46,230 bases of DNA from assembly GCA_949738465.1 (NCBI GenBank), contig CATJBQ010000094.1, positions 1 to 46,230 on the forward strand, given 5' to 3'. Position numbers and translations under genes: made by a program. Shown here in pieces: positions 15,552 to 24,294 of the stretch (its first letter is position 1; every line of letters starts with the position of its first letter). Below the pieces are notes generated by a model that was not told the DNA's origin, did no database searches, and saw only the letters and a list, made by a program, of their open reading frames with translations. The stretch is from an uncultured Lachnospiraceae bacterium. Lineage in GTDB: Bacteria > Bacillota > Clostridia > Lachnospirales > Lachnospiraceae.

Positions 15552-16640
15552 ATGGCGAAGAAAAAGAAGCGGGCCACAAAAAAACAGAGGGCCAGACGTA
15601 AAATCATTATCGTTGCGGTTGAGATTCTGGTACTTCTGATTGTGCTTGGTATTTTATTTGTATATCAGAAGATGGCAAAGCTGGATACCGGAAATGTCAT
15701 TCACAGGACCGATATTAAGATGAACGACCTGCCGGAGACCACCGACGAGGTATTGGAGAGCTATACCAACATTGCCATTTTCGGGCTGGACAACCGTTCC
15801 AACGGGTATTACAGCTCCGGTAACAGTGATGTGATCATGGTGGCCAGTATTAATAACCAGACCAAGGAAGTGAAGCTGGTTTCGGTATACCGTGATACGC
15901 TTCTGGACATTGGCGACGACAAGTACCGCAAGGCAAACGCCGCCTTTGCGTATGGCGGGGCGGAGCAGGCCATCAATATGCTGAATACCAATCTGGACCT
16001 GGATATCACGGATTATGTGGCGGTGGATTTCAGGGCTGTGGCAGAGGCAGTGGATATCTTAGGCGGCGTGGAGATCGAGCTTACCTCGGAGGAGGCGAGA
16101 TTGATGAACGGCCAGTCCAAATACCAGGATTACATCGGCGAGATCATGGAAGTGACGGGAAAGCGGTCAAGCTATGTATCTGCCGGCTATCAGACGTTGG
16201 ACGGCGTGCAGGCCACGGCCTACGCCCGGATCCGCTATACGGCCGGGGACGACTTCAAACGTACCGAGCGTCAGCGTCTTGTGATTACCAAGATGGTGGA
16301 GAAAGCCTTGGATTCCGATCTGGGAACCATCAATGAACTGGTGGATACGGTTTTCCCGCTGGTGGAGACCAGTATGACCCAGACCGATATCCTGCTGCTG
16401 GCGAAGGACGTATTTTCCTATAGCATGGGTGAGACCACCGGCTTCCCCTTTGATAAGGGCACCATGGATATTTCCTCCAAGGTGGGCGACTGCGTAGTGC
16501 CCCTGGATCTGGAGAGCAATGTGGAACAGCTTCATGAGTTCTTTTTCGGGGAAACGGATTATGAGGCGTCTGCCAACGTAAAAGCCAATAGCCGGGATAT
16601 TATTGATCTGACAGGGATGACCGCATCGGATGCCCCATAG
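15552..16640 (+). CDS. LytR-CpsA-Psr (LCP) family cell wall polymer ligase
   Basis: A 362-residue membrane-anchored protein. A lysine/arginine-rich start (1-16) precedes one membrane helix (about 18-38), so the enzyme faces outside. LCP motifs: SVYRDTLLDI, DYVAVDF, and YARIRYTAGDDFKRTERQR, which holds the arginines that bind the polyprenyl pyrophosphate. LCP enzymes move glycopolymers from the lipid carrier to peptidoglycan, which fits a position right after a polysaccharide cluster. The ATG at 15552 follows AAAGGGA at good spacing; an upstream in-frame ATG at 15504 is not supported. It has its own promoter. Confidence 0.92.
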   Translation: MAKKKKRATKKQRARRKIIIVAVEILVLLIVLGILFVYQKMAKLDTGNVIHRTDIKMNDLPETTDEVLESYTNIAIFGLDNRSNGYYSSGNSDVIMVASINNQTKEVKLVSVYRDTLLDIGDDKYRKANAAFAYGGAEQAINMLNTNLDLDITDYVAVDFRAVAEAVDILGGVEIELTSEEARLMNGQSKYQDYIGEIMEVTGKRSSYVSAGYQTLDGVQATAYARIRYTAGDDFKRTERQRLVITKMVEKALDSDLGTINELVDTVFPLVETSMTQTDILLLAKDVFSYSMGETTGFPFDKGTMDISSKVGDCVVPLDLESNVEQLHEFFFGETDYEASANVKANSRDIIDLTGMTASDAP

Positions 16641-16723
16641 AATATGATCGGATATCATGATTAAGAGGAACAGGAATATACTGATAGCAGAAATAGTTTT
16701 TCAAGGTCAGAGGAGGAGAACGT

Positions 16724-18550
16724 ATGTGCGGAATTGTGGGATATATCGGAGAGGCCCAGGCGGCCCCCATTTTGCTGGACGGCCTGTCCAAGCTGGAGTA
16801 CCGGGGCTATGACTCGGCGGGGATTGCCGTGTATGACGGGACGGATATCCAGGTAAAGAAGGCCACCGGGCGGCTGAAGGTTTTAAATGAGCTCACCCAT
16901 GACGGCGTTACCATGCCGGGAACCTTAGGGATCGGCCATACCCGCTGGGCGACCCATGGCGCGCCTACGGACGCCAATGCGCATCCCCATTACAACAGTA
17001 CCGAGACAATCGCGGTGGTGCACAACGGCATTATTGAGAATTATCTGAAGGTGAAAAAGCGTCTTCTGGAAAAGGGCTATGTGTTCCAGTCGGATACGGA
17101 TACAGAGGTCATCGCCCATCTTCTGGACTACTATTACAAAGGAGATCCCATCGAGACCATCACCAAGCTGATGCTGCGGCTGGAGGGATCTTATGCCCTG
17201 GGCATTATTTTTAAGGACCATGCGGATGTATTGTACGCGGTCCGTAAGGACAGCCCGCTGATTGTGGGGAAGGCGGCGGAGGGCAGCCTGATAGCATCCG
17301 ATGTGCCGGCGGTGCTGAAGTATACCCGGGAGGTCTATTTCATCCAGAATGAAGAAATTGCGGTTTTAAGCAGGGATGACATTTCCTTCCGGAATGTGGA
17401 CGGCGAACCCATTACCAAGGAGTCCACCACCATTGAGTGGGATATCAATGCGGCTGAGAAGGGCGGCTACGAGCATTTTATGCAGAAGGAAATGTATGAG
17501 CAGCCGAAGACCGTGCGGGATACCTTAAGTCCCCGTCTGAAGGACGGACGGATCGTGATTGAAGAATTGGGAATGACCGATGATGAGATTCGTGGGATTC
17601 GCAAGATTCATATCGTGGCCTGCGGCTCCGCTTATCATACCCGCGTCACAGCCAAATATGTGTTCGAAGGTCTGGCGCGGATTCCGGTGGAAGTGGATCT
17701 GGCTTCAGAATTCCGCTATCGCAATCCCATCCTGGAGGAGGGGGCGCTGGTTATTATCATCAGCCAGTCCGGGGAGACGGCAGATTCGCTGGCGGCCTTA
17801 AGGGAAGCAAGAAGCAGGGGCGTAAAGACCCTTGGGATTGTCAACGTGGTGGGCAGCTCCATTGCCCGGGAGGCCGACAAGGTAATGTACACCTGGGCCG
17901 GGCCGGAGATTGCCGTTGCAACCACCAAGGCTTACAGTGCGCAGCTCATTGCCCAGTATCTTCTGGCACTGAAGTTCGCCCAGGTGCGCGGAACCGTCAC
18001 GGAGCGAGAATGCGCGGGAATGATCGGGGATCTGAAAAAGCTGCCGGAGCAGATCGAGTTGCTTCTGGGCAGCAAGGAGCGCATCCAGCGCTTTGCCAAC
18101 CGTTATATCGCGGCCAAGGATGTGTTTTTCATCGGCCGTGGCATTGATTATGCCATTTCCCTGGAGGGGTCCCTGAAGCTGAAGGAGATTTCCTATATCC
18201 ATTCCGAGGCCTATGCGGCCGGGGAACTGAAGCACGGGACCATTTCCCTGATCGAGGAAGGAACATTGGTGGCGGCGGTGGCTACCCAGGAAGATTTGTA
18301 TAAAAAGACCATCAGCAACATCGTGGAGGTCCGCACCCGGGGCGCCTTTGTGATGGCGGTGACCAATACGGGGAACACCGAGATTGAGAAGGCGGCGGAT
18401 TATGTGATCTACATTCCCCAGACCAACCGTTATTTTACCAATTCCCTGGCGATCATTCCGCTGCAGTTGTTCAGCTACTATGTATCGGTGGGCAGAGGCT
18501 GCGACGTGGATAAGCCCAGGAATCTGGCAAAGTCTGTGACTGTGGAATAG
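16724..18550 (+). CDS. glmS: Glutamine-fructose-6-phosphate aminotransferase (isomerizing)
   Basis: A 608-residue enzyme, the usual length. The N-terminal class II glutaminase starts MCGIVGYIG with the nucleophile C2 after Met removal. Two SIS sugar isomerase domains follow (about 285-425 and 455-600), with ACGSAYH, SQSGETADS and SEAYAAGELKHG, and the protein ends KSVTVE as in the family. It makes glucosamine-6-phosphate for peptidoglycan and polysaccharide precursors. AGAGGAGGAGAA lies just before the ATG. The 83-bp upstream gap is too short for a glmS ribozyme. Confidence 0.97.
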   Translation: MCGIVGYIGEAQAAPILLDGLSKLEYRGYDSAGIAVYDGTDIQVKKATGRLKVLNELTHDGVTMPGTLGIGHTRWATHGAPTDANAHPHYNSTETIAVVHNGIIENYLKVKKRLLEKGYVFQSDTDTEVIAHLLDYYYKGDPIETITKLMLRLEGSYALGIIFKDHADVLYAVRKDSPLIVGKAAEGSLIASDVPAVLKYTREVYFIQNEEIAVLSRDDISFRNVDGEPITKESTTIEWDINAAEKGGYEHFMQKEMYEQPKTVRDTLSPRLKDGRIVIEELGMTDDEIRGIRKIHIVACGSAYHTRVTAKYVFEGLARIPVEVDLASEFRYRNPILEEGALVIIISQSGETADSLAALREARSRGVKTLGIVNVVGSSIAREADKVMYTWAGPEIAVATTKAYSAQLIAQYLLALKFAQVRGTVTERECAGMIGDLKKLPEQIELLLGSKERIQRFANRYIAAKDVFFIGRGIDYAISLEGSLKLKEISYIHSEAYAAGELKHGTISLIEEGTLVAAVATQEDLYKKTISNIVEVRTRGAFVMAVTNTGNTEIEKAADYVIYIPQTNRYFTNSLAIIPLQLFSYYVSVGRGCDVDKPRNLAKSVTVE

Positions 18551-18570
18551 AGCGGAGCGCACGCAGACAG

Positions 18571-18978
18571 ATGAAGAAATTGATTAAATTGGTCAAACAA
18601 TTGATGAAATTTGGAATTGTGGGCGTTGTGTCAACGGCGCTGGACTACGGGCTGATGGTACTGTTTACGGAGGCGTTTGGTATTTTCTATCTGCTCTCCT
18701 CCACCCTGTCCTATGCCATCTCCCTGATCTTCAATTATTTTGCCAGTATGAAATTTGTATTCCGAGGCCGGCAGGACCAGAGCCGGCTTCGGGAATTTTT
18801 GATTTTTACGGTGCTATGCCTGCTGGGAATGGGATTAAACCAGTTGATCTTGTGGCTGCTGGTGGAAATGGGCGGCGTCCACTATATGGTTTCGAAGCTT
18901 CTGGCTACCGTGGTTGTCATGATCTGGAATTTTGCAACACGGAAAATTTTCCTGGAAGAGCATAACACAAAAATGTAA
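18571..18978 (+). CDS. GtrA family membrane protein
   Basis: A 135-residue protein with four predicted membrane helices and the GtrA pattern near the start (KFGIVGVVSTALDYGLMVLF split over the first helix) plus SYAISLIFNYF and WNFATRKIF. GtrA-like proteins are thought to flip polyprenyl-linked sugars made by GtrB-type GT2 enzymes. The GT2 at 7786 is a candidate partner although about 10 kb away; this is inference. The gene follows glmS by 20 bp and is probably co-transcribed with it. No strong ribosome binding site is seen. Confidence 0.85.
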   Translation: MKKLIKLVKQLMKFGIVGVVSTALDYGLMVLFTEAFGIFYLLSSTLSYAISLIFNYFASMKFVFRGRQDQSRLREFLIFTVLCLLGMGLNQLILWLLVEMGGVHYMVSKLLATVVVMIWNFATRKIFLEEHNTKM

Positions 18979-19073
18979 TAGAGTTATCACAATTTCTACA
19001 CAATTACAGGGTAAACTCATACTCATAAAAGGAACAGAAAGAGAATTTGCCATAGAGAAAGGAGTCCTGTATT

Positions 19074-20345
19074 ATGGATAACAATTACTACTATACCCCC
19101 TATGAGGAACCGAAGTACGAAGCGCCAAAGAAGGAGAAGAAGCCGAAGAAGTTTCCGGCCATGCTGGCCAAGTGCGCGGCTCTGGCCCTGGTTTTCGGTC
19201 TGGTGAGCGGAACGGTATTTTACGGGACCGGCTATGTATTCCAGAAGGCTTCCAGTGAAAAGCAGCAGAATACGGCCATACACAATACCGATACGGCAGG
19301 GGCAGCCGGCGACAGCGGGAAGATGACTACCACCAGCAAGAATGTTTCCACCGTGGCCAGTGACGTATCCCAGGTAGTGGAGGACGTTATGCCTGCCATT
19401 GTATCCATTACCAGCCTCACCGTACAGCAGTACAATACCTTCTGGGGGCCCATGAGCCAGGAGACGCCGGGAGCAGGATCCGGCATTATCGTGGCCCAGA
19501 CAGAGGATGAGCTGTATATTGCCACCAACAACCATGTGGTGGCGGGAACCTCGGAGCTGACGGTGTGCTTTGTGGATGATACCACGGTTCCGGCAGAGGT
19601 GAAGGGCGCGGATGCCAGCACGGACCTGGCGGTTGTCAGCGTGAAGATGAGCGACCTTTCCCCGGAGACCTTAAGCGCTATCAAGGTTGCGACCCTGGGA
19701 GACTCGGAGAGCCTGAAGGTTGGAGAACCGGCCATTGCTATTGGAAATGCCATGGGCTACGGACAGTCCGTGACGGTGGGCTACATCAGTGCATTGAACC
19801 GGGAGGTCTCCGTAGAGGGAACGGACGGTACTATCGTTACCAACGAGCTGATCCAGACAGACGCGGCCATTAACCCCGGCAACAGCGGCGGCGCGCTGCT
19901 GAATGTGAAGGGAGAGGTCATCGGCATCAATTCCGTAAAATACGCGGATACCAATGTGGAGGGCATGGGTTACGCCATTCCGATTTCCGTTGCGGATTCC
20001 ATTATCAACGACCTGATTACCAGGGAGAAGGTGGATGAGTCTGATCTGGCCTACTTGGGGCTTCACGGCGTGGACGTTACCGACGAGGTGTCCTCAAGAT
20101 ACAATATGCCCAAGGGCATCTATGTGGACCAGGTTGTGGAAGGCAGCGCCGCGGATCAGGCAGGGATCCAGAGAGGCGATATTATCACCTCTTTTGACGG
20201 CAGGAACATCAGCACTTACAACGCGCTGCTGGAGCGGATGCAGTATTATGCGGCAGGCGCGCAGGTAGAGATCGTTTTACAGTCCGCAGAGGGCGGCGAG
20301 TATGTAGAGCGGACCATCACCGTGACCCTGGGCCGGAGAAATTAA
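19074..20345 (+). CDS. HtrA/DegP-like membrane-anchored serine protease with PDZ domain
   Basis: A 423-residue protein: tyrosine-rich, lysine-rich cytoplasmic tail (1-27), one membrane helix (about 30-55), a low-complexity linker, then a trypsin-like domain and one PDZ domain (about 320-420). The catalytic triad is visible as H154 in TNNHVVAG, D184 in STDLAVVS, and S271 in PGNSGGALLN. It would degrade or handle misfolded proteins at the outer face of the membrane. GAAAGGAG precedes the ATG. Such genes are usually under cell envelope stress control, but I see no binding site that proves it. Confidence 0.93.
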   Translation: MDNNYYYTPYEEPKYEAPKKEKKPKKFPAMLAKCAALALVFGLVSGTVFYGTGYVFQKASSEKQQNTAIHNTDTAGAAGDSGKMTTTSKNVSTVASDVSQVVEDVMPAIVSITSLTVQQYNTFWGPMSQETPGAGSGIIVAQTEDELYIATNNHVVAGTSELTVCFVDDTTVPAEVKGADASTDLAVVSVKMSDLSPETLSAIKVATLGDSESLKVGEPAIAIGNAMGYGQSVTVGYISALNREVSVEGTDGTIVTNELIQTDAAINPGNSGGALLNVKGEVIGINSVKYADTNVEGMGYAIPISVADSIINDLITREKVDESDLAYLGLHGVDVTDEVSSRYNMPKGIYVDQVVEGSAADQAGIQRGDIITSFDGRNISTYNALLERMQYYAAGAQVEIVLQSAEGGEYVERTITVTLGRRN

Positions 20346-20365
20346 CAGAATAACACGAAGGATGG

Positions 20366-20448
20366 ATACCTCCGTTGTGGCGAATAAGTCTTTGCATTTA
20401 TGGCAAAATATGCTATGATAAGTGCAGACATGCGACAAACGGAGGTAT
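20366..20448 (+). promoter_or_regulatory. Inverted repeat that can mask the arcC ribosome binding site
   Basis: ATACCTCCGTT (20366-20376) is a perfect complement of AACGGAGGTAT (20438-20448), and the second arm contains the GGAGG of the carbamate kinase gene. In a transcript reading through from the protease gene, the arms could pair and hide the site. A transcript from the promoter at 20392-20419 would lack the first arm and be open. Confidence 0.5.
20392..20419 (+). promoter_or_regulatory. Putative sigma-A promoter of the carbamate kinase gene
   Basis: TTGCAT (20392-20397), a 16-bp spacer and TATGAT (20414-20419) lie inside the loop of the inverted repeat described at 20366-20448. The expected start near 20426 leaves a leader of about 27 nt. 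Confidence 0.5.
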
Positions 20449-20452
20449 TTCC

Positions 20453-21385
20453 ATGAGGAAAAAAAGGATTGTAATTGCACTTGGACATGAAGCGCTGGGA
20501 ACTACACTTCCGGAACAGAAGGAGGCGGCGCGGCGCACGGCGAAGGCGATCGCGGATTTCATCCAGAATGATTACCAGGTGGCGGTAACCCACAGCAACG
20601 GCCCCCAGGTAGGGATGATCCATACCGCCATGGCAGAGTTTTTAAGGCTCTATCCGGAATATACGGCCACACCCATGTCCGTCTGTTCGGCCATGAGCCA
20701 GGGCTATATCGGCTACGACCTGCAGAATGCCATCCGGACCGAGCTTTTAAACCGGGGGATTTATAAGACGGTCTCCACGGTACTGACCCAGGTCAGCGTG
20801 GATCCCTACGACGAGGCGTTTTATGAACCCACCAAGCTGGTGGGCCGGGTGATGACCCAGGAGGAGGCGCAGGCGGAGGAGAAGAAGGGCAACCATGTGG
20901 CGAAGACGGAAGAAGGCTACCGCAGGATTGTGGCTGCGCCCAGACCCATGGAGATCATAGAGATTGACGCCATCCGGGCGCTTCTGGATGCAGACCAGGT
21001 GGTGGTGGCCTGCGGCGGAGGAGGCATTCCGGTGCTGGTGCAGGAGCACCGGCTGAAGGGGGCCAGCGCGGTGATCGAGAAGGACACGGCTGCCGGTAAG
21101 ATGGCAGAGCTTCTGGAGGCGGATATGCTGGTGATCCTTACCGGCGTGGAAAAGGTCTGCCTGGATTATGGGAAGGATACCCAGCGGCCGCTGGATGTGC
21201 TGACCGTGGCGGAAGCCCGCAGATATATGGAGGAAGGCCAGTTCGAGGAAGGAACCATGCTTCCCAAGATCGAGAGCGCCGTTGCCTTCATCGGCAATTC
21301 CGCCGTGCGTACGGCGCTGATCACCAGGCTGGATAAGACAAGAGAAGGAATTACCGGTGAGACGGGAACGATTATAAGGAAATAG
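20453..21385 (+). CDS. arcC: Carbamate kinase
   Basis: A 310-residue amino acid kinase fold protein. Family blocks: SNGPQVGM (48-55), SQGYIGYDLQ, PTKLVGRVMT, VVACGGGGIPV, EKDTAAG, and the C-terminal FIGNSAVRTALIT. It interconverts carbamoyl phosphate plus ADP and carbamate plus ATP, giving ATP in arginine/agmatine/purine breakdown. The usual GGNAL loop near the N-terminus reads GHEAL (11-15), a change at a glycine and asparagine of the phosphate-binding segment. No arcA or arcB is nearby. GGAGG lies at ideal spacing from ATG 20453. Pyruvate kinase follows after 12 bp, suggesting an energy-yielding pair. Confidence 0.9.
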   Translation: MRKKRIVIALGHEALGTTLPEQKEAARRTAKAIADFIQNDYQVAVTHSNGPQVGMIHTAMAEFLRLYPEYTATPMSVCSAMSQGYIGYDLQNAIRTELLNRGIYKTVSTVLTQVSVDPYDEAFYEPTKLVGRVMTQEEAQAEEKKGNHVAKTEEGYRRIVAAPRPMEIIEIDAIRALLDADQVVVACGGGGIPVLVQEHRLKGASAVIEKDTAAGKMAELLEADMLVILTGVEKVCLDYGKDTQRPLDVLTVAEARRYMEEGQFEEGTMLPKIESAVAFIGNSAVRTALITRLDKTREGITGETGTIIRK

Positions 21386-21397
21386 AAGGTGGAAGAG

Positions 21398-23149
21398 ATG
21401 AAACAGGATCGAAAAACAAAAATTGTATGTACCTTAGGGCCGGCTACGGATTCCCCGGAGATTCTCCGGCAATTGATGCTGGAGGGCATGAATGTGGCAC
21501 GTTTTAATTTTTCTCATGGAACCTACAGCGAGCAGGAGCAGCGCTTAGAGCAGGTGAAAAAGCTGCGGGAGGAGCTGCATCTGCCGGTGGCCACATTGTT
21601 GGACACCAAGGGGCCGGAGATCCGCCTGGGAAAAATACGGGACGGAAAAACCATCCTGCAGGAGGGACGAACATTTGTTCTAACGACAGAGGAGCTGCTG
21701 GGCGACGACCAGCGCGTATCCATCACTTACCGGGATCTGATCCAGGATGTGCAGCCGGGGGGAACGATTCTCATCGACGACGGTCTGATCGAACTGACGA
21801 TCCGCGAGATTCACGACACTGAGATTGTCTGTACTGTGGTAAACGGCGGCGCGATTTCGGACCGCAAGGGCGTGAACGTCCCGGGAGTGGAGCTTTCCAT
21901 GCCCTATATCAGCCAGAAGGATTATGAGGATATCGTATTTGGGATCGAACACGATTTTGACTTTATTGCGGCCTCCTTTGTGCGCTGTGCCGATGATGTG
22001 TTAAAGCTCCGGCACATTCTGGAGGAGCGGGACTGCCATAACATCAATATCATTGCCAAGATTGAAAATATGCAGGGCGTAGATAATATTGACGAGATCA
22101 TCCGTGTATCTGACGGCATTATGGTGGCACGGGGCGATATGGGTGTGGAGATCCCCTTAGAGGAGGTACCCGTAATCCAGAAGATGATTATCAAAAAGGT
22201 ATACAATGCCGGGAAACAGGTAATTACGGCCACACAGATGCTGGATTCCATGATGAAAAATCCCCGGCCCACGCGGGCGGAAGCCACCGATGTGGCCAAC
22301 GCCATTTATGACGGGACCAGCGCCATCATGCTTTCCGGGGAGACGGCAGCCGGCCTGTATCCCGTGGAGGCCGTAAAGACCATGGTGCGCATCGCAGCCC
22401 GCACCGAGCAGAATATTGATTATACGGCACAATTCAAGCAGCGGCAGAGCATGAGCAATCCCGATATTACCAACGCCATTTCCCATGCGACCTGTACGAC
22501 GGCTACGGATCTGAATGCCGCGGCCATCATTACGGTGACCCAGTCCGGCGAAACGGCGCGCATGGTATCCAAATACCGTCCCAATTGTCCCATTATCGGC
22601 TGCAGCACCTCCGATAAGGTGTGTCGTCAGTTGAATCTGTCCTGGGGCGTGACGCCTATCGTTCTTAAGCGGAAGGAAAACACGGACGAGCTTTTTGAGC
22701 ATGCCGTGGACGAGGCGGAAAAGAAGGGCCTGATCTCCATGGGAGATATCACGGTAATTACGGCCGGCGTTCCTCTGGGTGTATCCGGAACCACCAACAT
22801 GGTCAAGGTCCATGTGGCGGGCCATATCCTGCTTACCGGCAGAGGGCTGAACCAGGGGAAGATCTCCGCCAATCTATGCGTATGCCAGGATGCGGAGGAG
22901 CTCCGTTTGCGGTTTAAGGAAGGGGATATTATTGTCACCCATGAGACCAGCAATGAGATGATGCCCCAGATCCGGCAGGCCTCCGGTCTGATTGTGGAAG
23001 CGGACGGGCCGGATTCCCATGCGGAGATCGTGGGCCTGAGCCTGAATCTTCCGGCGGTTCTGGGGGCGAAGAACGCCACGCAGATTTTAAAAACGGGGGC
23101 TTTTGTGAGCCTTGACAGCAGTAAAGGAGTTATCAGTTGCAACCAGTAA
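21398..23149 (+). CDS. pyk: Pyruvate kinase with C-terminal PEP-utiliser-like domain
   Basis: A 583-residue enzyme. The N-terminal TIM barrel has KIVCTLGPATDS, NFSHGTYSEQ, DTKGPEIR, KIENMQGVDN, MVARGDMGVEIP and TATQMLDSM; the K/E/D active site residues are present. A regulatory C domain follows, then an extra domain (about 500-583) with ADGPDSHAEI, the histidine loop of PPDK/PEP-synthase mobile domains, as in Bacillus pyruvate kinases. It makes pyruvate and ATP from PEP and ADP. ATG 21398 is preferred, with AAGGTGG upstream; GTG 21389 is in frame. Its stop overlaps the TTG start of the next gene by 13 bp. Confidence 0.96.
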   Translation: MKQDRKTKIVCTLGPATDSPEILRQLMLEGMNVARFNFSHGTYSEQEQRLEQVKKLREELHLPVATLLDTKGPEIRLGKIRDGKTILQEGRTFVLTTEELLGDDQRVSITYRDLIQDVQPGGTILIDDGLIELTIREIHDTEIVCTVVNGGAISDRKGVNVPGVELSMPYISQKDYEDIVFGIEHDFDFIAASFVRCADDVLKLRHILEERDCHNINIIAKIENMQGVDNIDEIIRVSDGIMVARGDMGVEIPLEEVPVIQKMIIKKVYNAGKQVITATQMLDSMMKNPRPTRAEATDVANAIYDGTSAIMLSGETAAGLYPVEAVKTMVRIAARTEQNIDYTAQFKQRQSMSNPDITNAISHATCTTATDLNAAAIITVTQSGETARMVSKYRPNCPIIGCSTSDKVCRQLNLSWGVTPIVLKRKENTDELFEHAVDEAEKKGLISMGDITVITAGVPLGVSGTTNMVKVHVAGHILLTGRGLNQGKISANLCVCQDAEELRLRFKEGDIIVTHETSNEMMPQIRQASGLIVEADGPDSHAEIVGLSLNLPAVLGAKNATQILKTGAFVSLDSSKGVISCNQ

Positions 23150-24294
23150 GAAAAATGAAAAAACTCATAAGAAAAATAAGAATTACAGGGAGCGCCTTTT
23201 TCATGGTCCTCCTGCTGCTCCTGTCTCTGGGAGGCTGCGGGAAGGACGAGGCCGTTGACAACGTCGTGGAGCCGCCGGTAAAGGCAGAGGCGGAGACGCC
23301 GCAGCCGGAAGAACCTTCGGATCTGGCTTTGGATGAGAAGGAAGAAGAACCTGCAGAGCCTGACGGTCAGCCGGAAGCGCCGGCGGACACGCAGCCAGAG
23401 GAAGAAGAACCCCAGGAGACGGCAGTGCCGCAGCCCCAGCTCAATCCCGATACGGTGGTATACGCCCAGGAGCAGGTCTGTGCCACGGAACGAGTGAACA
23501 TACGTTCGCTCCCTTCCACAGACAGCCAGGTGCTCCGGGTGGCGTCCCGGCGGGAGGAATTTACCAGGACGGCAGACGACGGAACCTGGAGCGCCGTGCT
23601 GATCGACGGGACGGAATATTACATTTCCTCCCAGTATCTGTGCCTGCCCTCGGAGATCACCGACAACGGCTATCTGGTGGTGATCGATGCCGGGCATCAG
23701 GGCCATGGGAACAGTGAGCATGAGCCCATCGGCCCGGGAGCCTCCGAGACAAAGCCCAAGGTAGCCAGCGGGACCACCGGCGTATCCACCGGCGTTCCGG
23801 AATATGAGATGACGCTGGCGGTGGCGAAAAAGCTCCGGGACGAGCTGGAGGCACGGGGGTATCAGGTAATTATGGTACGGGAAAGCCACGACGTGAATAT
23901 CAGTAATGCAGAGCGGGCCCAGGTGGCCAACGACGCGGGAGCAGACGCCTTTGTAAGGCTGCATGGAAACGGCGTGGACGACAGCAGCGTCCATGGGATT
24001 CTGGCCATGTGCCAGACGTCCTCCAATCCCTACAACGGGAACCTCTACTCCAATAGCAGAAAACTATCGGACTGTGTGGTGGATGCGGCGTCGGCCTCCA
24101 CCGGAGCCAAACGGCTGTCCATTATAGAGACCGACGGCATGAGTGGGATCAACTGGTGCCAGGTGCCGGCCACCATTATCGAGATGGGCTTTATGACTAA
24201 CCCGGCAGAAGACCAGGCGTTATCTGACGACGGATACCAATCCCAGATGGCAGCAGGCATTGCGGACGGACTGGACGACTATTTCGGACTGTGA
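23137..24294 (+). CDS. Lipoprotein N-acetylmuramoyl-L-alanine amidase with SH3-like domain
   Basis: A 385-residue cell wall hydrolase. A lipoprotein signal ends at LSLGGC with the lipidated C34. A very acidic, Pro/Glu-rich linker follows (about 37-105), then an SH3-like domain (about 108-168, TERVNIRSLPS) and an Amidase_3 domain (about 175-385). Zinc and catalytic blocks are IDAGHQG, YEMTLAVAKKL, RLHGNG and IIEMGFMTN (the terminal glutamate). It would cut the amide link between MurNAc and the stem peptide. The TTG at 23137 is chosen because AAAGGAG lies 8 nt upstream, inside the pyk coding end; ATG 23155 is weaker. The 3' end runs into the convergent PlsY-like gene by 16 bp. Confidence 0.9.
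   Translation: MQPVRKMKKLIRKIRITGSAFFMVLLLLLSLGGCGKDEAVDNVVEPPVKAEAETPQPEEPSDLALDEKEEEPAEPDGQPEAPADTQPEEEEPQETAVPQPQLNPDTVVYAQEQVCATERVNIRSLPSTDSQVLRVASRREEFTRTADDGTWSAVLIDGTEYYISSQYLCLPSEITDNGYLVVIDAGHQGHGNSEHEPIGPGASETKPKVASGTTGVSTGVPEYEMTLAVAKKLRDELEARGYQVIMVRESHDVNISNAERAQVANDAGADAFVRLHGNGVDDSSVHGILAMCQTSSNPYNGNLYSNSRKLSDCVVDAASASTGAKRLSIIETDGMSGINWCQVPATIIEMGFMTNPAEDQALSDDGYQSQMAAGIADGLDDYFGL

Noticed and set aside
16641-16723. glmS ribozyme
   Set aside because: The gap is only 83 bp and shows no glmS ribozyme core; it is too short for the element.
23260-23450. Repetitive GAA/CCG-rich stretch as a possible repeat array
   Set aside because: It encodes the Pro/Glu-rich linker of the amidase; codon-level repetition explains it, and there is no spacer-repeat order.
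22627-23994. Minus-strand open frame of 455 codons opposite pyk and the amidase gene
   Set aside because: It crosses two well-supported genes on the other strand and has no domain pattern.
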